64,000 bases of DNA, from positions 1 through 64,000 of the forward strand of contig JAGNHN010000008.1 of the NCBI GenBank assembly GCA_018001695.1, in the 5' to 3' direction. The stretch comes from Lentimicrobiaceae bacterium (lineage in GTDB: Bacteria; Bacteroidota; Bacteroidia; Bacteroidales; JAGNHN01). This document shows positions 61,316-64,000 of the stretch, piece after piece. Under the pieces are notes generated by a model. The model was not told the origin of the DNA and did no database searches. It worked only from the letters and a program-made list of their open reading frames with translations. Both the position numbers and the translations under genes were made by a program. Within the stretch, counting starts at the first letter, position 1. Each line of letters opens with the position of its first letter.

Positions 61316-64000
61316 TTAGAATAACTCATCAAAATCACCACGCTCCTCCTCCGTAGGTGCGGTAGGTGCCGGCTGCGTCTTCTGATCAATGGCGCGCAAC
61401 TTATCCTGTGCTTCCCGCACCAGATCAAGTCCATCGTGGTTGTCAATAATACTCTGCAGGGTTTGCCTTGCCTGGAATGTATTCCCCTGAGCCAGGTAGA
61501 TATCTGCCAGTAGCAGGAAAGCCCTGGCCATCCAGTGGTCCTGTGACTGGTATTTTTCTATCAGGTCAAACACGGTCTTTTCCGCCTTGCTGACCTGGTT
61601 TTGGTTGAAGAGGATCATCGCATCGTAATACATAGCTTCTGCTCCCATGGCACCGCTGCTCAGCCTGTAGGTGATGCGGAACGATTTCTGAGCTGCAAGG
61701 CTGTCTCCCATATTCAGGTATGATTTCGCTGTGATAAGATGGGCCTCGGTCAGTAGTTTTTCCGGAGCCCTTTCATTGCGCAGTATTTCTGCTCCGGCCT
61801 CCAGGGCATCCTGGTGCATGCCCAGCAGGTGCCGGCAGCGCATGAGGCCCGTCCAGGCAGTAAGGATGTTGGCGGGTAGCTGCGCTCTTCGCACCAGACC
61901 ATCATAATATGTGAGGGCGCGCTGACAATCTTTACGTTCGTAGTTGATCTCTGCGGCCCGCAGCAGCGCTTTTTCTGCGAAACTGGTGTTGGAAAGGGCT
62001 ACTTCTTCGTAACCGCTGAGGGCTTCATCATGTCGCTTCTCGGCGGTTAAAGACTCCGACCGGTAAAAAAGGGCAGGTATCCGGTAGCGTCCCTGAGGGA
62101 ACCTGTCCAGGTATTGATTGAATCCCTCCAGCGCTTTAAGTCGATTACCGCCCAGGTATTGATTTTCAGCAGCAAGAAAGAGCAGGGAGTCCTGCTCCCG
62201 GTCGCTTACCCTGGCGAACGGTATGTTCTCTGAATAGCTGAAGAACTCCTCCGGACGATTGATTTCAACATAGATATTGCGGATCAGGGTGAGTGCTTCC
62301 ATGGATTCCGGTGTGCCGGGATAATCGTTGACCACTTTCTTGAGTGTCACCAGTGCCTGATCATCCAGGCCAGCATTGAACTGCAGCAGCCCGATCTTCA
62401 TGAGTGATTTTTTATCAAAACCGCTGCCCTGGTATTCCTGGGTGACCTGCCTGAAGGTCCGCATGGCCAGTTCGTTCTGGTTTACCTGCAAATAGGTGCT
62501 GCCCAGCTCATACATGGCGTCATCGCGATATGGAGAGCGTGGGAATCGGCTGAGTATAAGTTGCAGACTCTCAATCTTTTCCTGTGTGCGATCCAAGACT
62601 CCCAGAGCCAGGGATTTTTGATAATAGGCGTAGTCCTGATCCATGGCATTGAATTGGATCCCCTGGTCGTAGAAAGTGATGGCCTGGTCGTACATCTTCC
62701 GGATAAAGAAACAGTCGCCCGTCCGGATGGCCGCATCTGCCTTCATTTTGGAATCCGCCTGACCCGGGTCTCTCAGAAACTTACGGAATTCAATACTGGC
62801 TTTTTCGTAATCCTTCTGCTGGAAGTGGGCATAGCCTGCATTGTAGGGGGTGGTCTTAAAGAGCCCTGAGCGGAAGGCCCCGGGCATGGTAGCGAAAAGA
62901 TTGTAATAGCGCAGCGCCTTATCGTATTGCTTTAGGTTATACCAGGATTCCCCGATCCAGTAATGAGCTTCTGCTTTCAATGCTGTCTCACCTTCATATT
63001 CCGTGCTCTTAGTGAACATCTGGATGGCGTCCTCGTATTTGCGCTCATTGAATAGTTCTGTGGCACGATAATAGGCCACTTTCTGATAGGCGGCATAGAG
63101 TGCCGGGGTCTTTTTCTGGATATTGTCCAGTGCTTCAATGGCGCCGGCGTAGTTTCTGGTCGACAGGAAGAGGTCAACCAGGTATCCATTCGCCTCGTCC
63201 AGCCTGGGTGACCTGGGATATTCCCTGATATAGGTCTTCAAGGCATCAATAGCTTCATTGTAAGGATTATAGGATAATTCATAGCTAAGCTTGGCGTAAT
63301 TGAAGAGCGCGTCTTCCTGAATCAGGTTGTCTTTGCCAATACGATAGGATTCCCTGAAGGCATTCCATGCAAACTTCTTTTTATCAGTGAGGATATACAC
63401 ATGTCCGAGGTGATACAGGGCATTCTGAGAGAGGCTGTCCAGTGCATTGACAGAGGCCTTCTGAAGATTGCTTTCTGCGCAGGCCATATCACCTGACTTA
63501 TAGCATGCAATTCCTAATTGGTAGAAATCGGTCCGGGACGGTCTTTGCCCGGGGGTTTCTATGTAGGATTTCAGGTAAGGTACGGCAGCTATATATTGTC
63601 CGGAATAATAGTATGCGTCACCGGTCATGCGTGCTATCTCAGCTTTGCGACTTCCTGTAGCATCCTGCATCAGCTCAGGTCCGTTAAGGATGACCTTCTC
63701 CCAGTCGGCTGTGGCATAATCGATCTGTATCAGGTAGTGAGGTACGATCTTTTTAAAGTGCGCATCCTGGGCAATACGGACAAAGCCTTCGCGTGCTGTG
63801 TTGTAATCTCCGCGGATATAGGCAAGGTGGGCATAGTAATAGTTGACCGGTCCGGCATAACGGGTCCGGCTGTCCTTGACTTTCGCAAACTCTTTGGTGG
63901 CGGCATCAAACTCTTCTTCAGACAGATGGGCATAGCCTTTTTTAAAGTGGTACTCGGCCTTGGCTTCGCCTTTCAGTTCTTTAGTATCAACAGCTTCAAA
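61316..64000 (-). CDS. Large TPR-repeat protein (5' end beyond the window)
   Basis: The reading frame is open through the right edge of the window: 894 residues are visible, without the N-terminus. An internal ATG at 63670 is not the start, because the 110 codons before it also read as TPR sequence (for example NYYYAHLAYIRGDYNTAREG). The whole visible part is a solenoid of helix pairs of the TPR type (AYYYSGQYIAAVPYLK, AHYWIGESWYNLKQYDKALRYY, YDAMILFNQNQVSKAEK and many more). It ends with an acidic tail RGDFDELF. Large TPR proteins of this kind, next to a barrel gene, are common in Bacteroidota and are thought to be periplasmic scaffolds; no specific function is established here. Confidence 0.85.
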   Translation of the reverse strand, partial: FEAVDTKELKGEAKAEYHFKKGYAHLSEEEFDAATKEFAKVKDSRTRYAGPVNYYYAHLAYIRGDYNTAREGFVRIAQDAHFKKIVPHYLIQIDYATADWEKVILNGPELMQDATGSRKAEIARMTGDAYYYSGQYIAAVPYLKSYIETPGQRPSRTDFYQLGIACYKSGDMACAESNLQKASVNALDSLSQNALYHLGHVYILTDKKKFAWNAFRESYRIGKDNLIQEDALFNYAKLSYELSYNPYNEAIDALKTYIREYPRSPRLDEANGYLVDLFLSTRNYAGAIEALDNIQKKTPALYAAYQKVAYYRATELFNERKYEDAIQMFTKSTEYEGETALKAEAHYWIGESWYNLKQYDKALRYYNLFATMPGAFRSGLFKTTPYNAGYAHFQQKDYEKASIEFRKFLRDPGQADSKMKADAAIRTGDCFFIRKMYDQAITFYDQGIQFNAMDQDYAYYQKSLALGVLDRTQEKIESLQLILSRFPRSPYRDDAMYELGSTYLQVNQNELAMRTFRQVTQEYQGSGFDKKSLMKIGLLQFNAGLDDQALVTLKKVVNDYPGTPESMEALTLIRNIYVEINRPEEFFSYSENIPFARVSDREQDSLLFLAAENQYLGGNRLKALEGFNQYLDRFPQGRYRIPALFYRSESLTAEKRHDEALSGYEEVALSNTSFAEKALLRAAEINYERKDCQRALTYYDGLVRRAQLPANILTAWTGLMRCRHLLGMHQDALEAGAEILRNERAPEKLLTEAHLITAKSYLNMGDSLAAQKSFRITYRLSSGAMGAEAMYYDAMILFNQNQVSKAEKTVFDLIEKYQSQDHWMARAFLLLADIYLAQGNTFQARQTLQSIIDNHDGLDLVREAQDKLRAIDQKTQPAPTAPTEEERGDFDELF

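Overview
The window looks like Bacteroidota DNA; class and genus cannot be fixed from sequence alone. The evidence is: type IX secretion system (T9SS) C-terminal sorting domains on at least five proteins, giant mosaic proteins built from Ig/PKD-like, FISUMP, SprB, CARDB and dockerin-like modules, promoters of the TTTG-N19-TAnnTTTG type, a short GyrB, a Tsp-type S41 protease, and a GH2/GH20 pair. No rRNA, tRNA, CRISPR array, transposase, phage or defence gene was recognised.

Layout. 1-1589 is a non-coding block crowded with hairpins, a 125-bp-offset direct repeat and two copies of a three-part composite repeat. A DoxX-like membrane protein (1590-2039) follows, then a third, inverted copy of the composite repeat that runs up to the stop codon of a GH20 hexosaminidase. 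2393-6667 (minus) is a GH2 beta-mannosidase/GH20 operon. 6974-37050 (plus) carries four giant exported proteins (3506, 1982, 1690 and 2497 aa), called A-D here. 37389-38339 is a NYN nuclease/cold-shock fusion. 38385-43280 (minus) holds a YfhO-type GT-C membrane protein, an OmpA lipoprotein and a small carboxypeptidase-regulatory-like protein. 43463-44992 is a POT-family transporter. 45043-46953 (minus) is an S1 protease with a T9SS domain. 47156-53488 is a giant protein with five FISUMP domains, and 53671-55272 an FG-GAP propeller with a T9SS domain. 55269-64000 (minus) is Prc protease, GyrB, and an outer-membrane barrel/TPR pair; the TPR gene runs off the right edge.

How the genes fit together. 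About two thirds of the window encodes surface or secreted proteins, so it reads as a cell-surface locus. A, B and D end in the same module of 388-389 residues: a CNA-B-like fold, a dockerin I-like EF-hand segment, a cohesin-like sandwich and a T9SS domain. B and D are colinear over their last 979 and 978 residues but have unrelated N-terminal heads, which suggests head exchange on a conserved stalk. A has a papain-fold C10 protease head and a stalk of twelve near-identical 219-bp repeats. C and the FISUMP protein have signal peptides but no recognisable sorting domain; C may have lost its end. The GH2/GH20 pair fits removal of mannose and GlcNAc from glycans, for example N-glycan cores, and A, the S1 protease and the POT transporter could add protein breakdown and peptide uptake. 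That joint role is inference.
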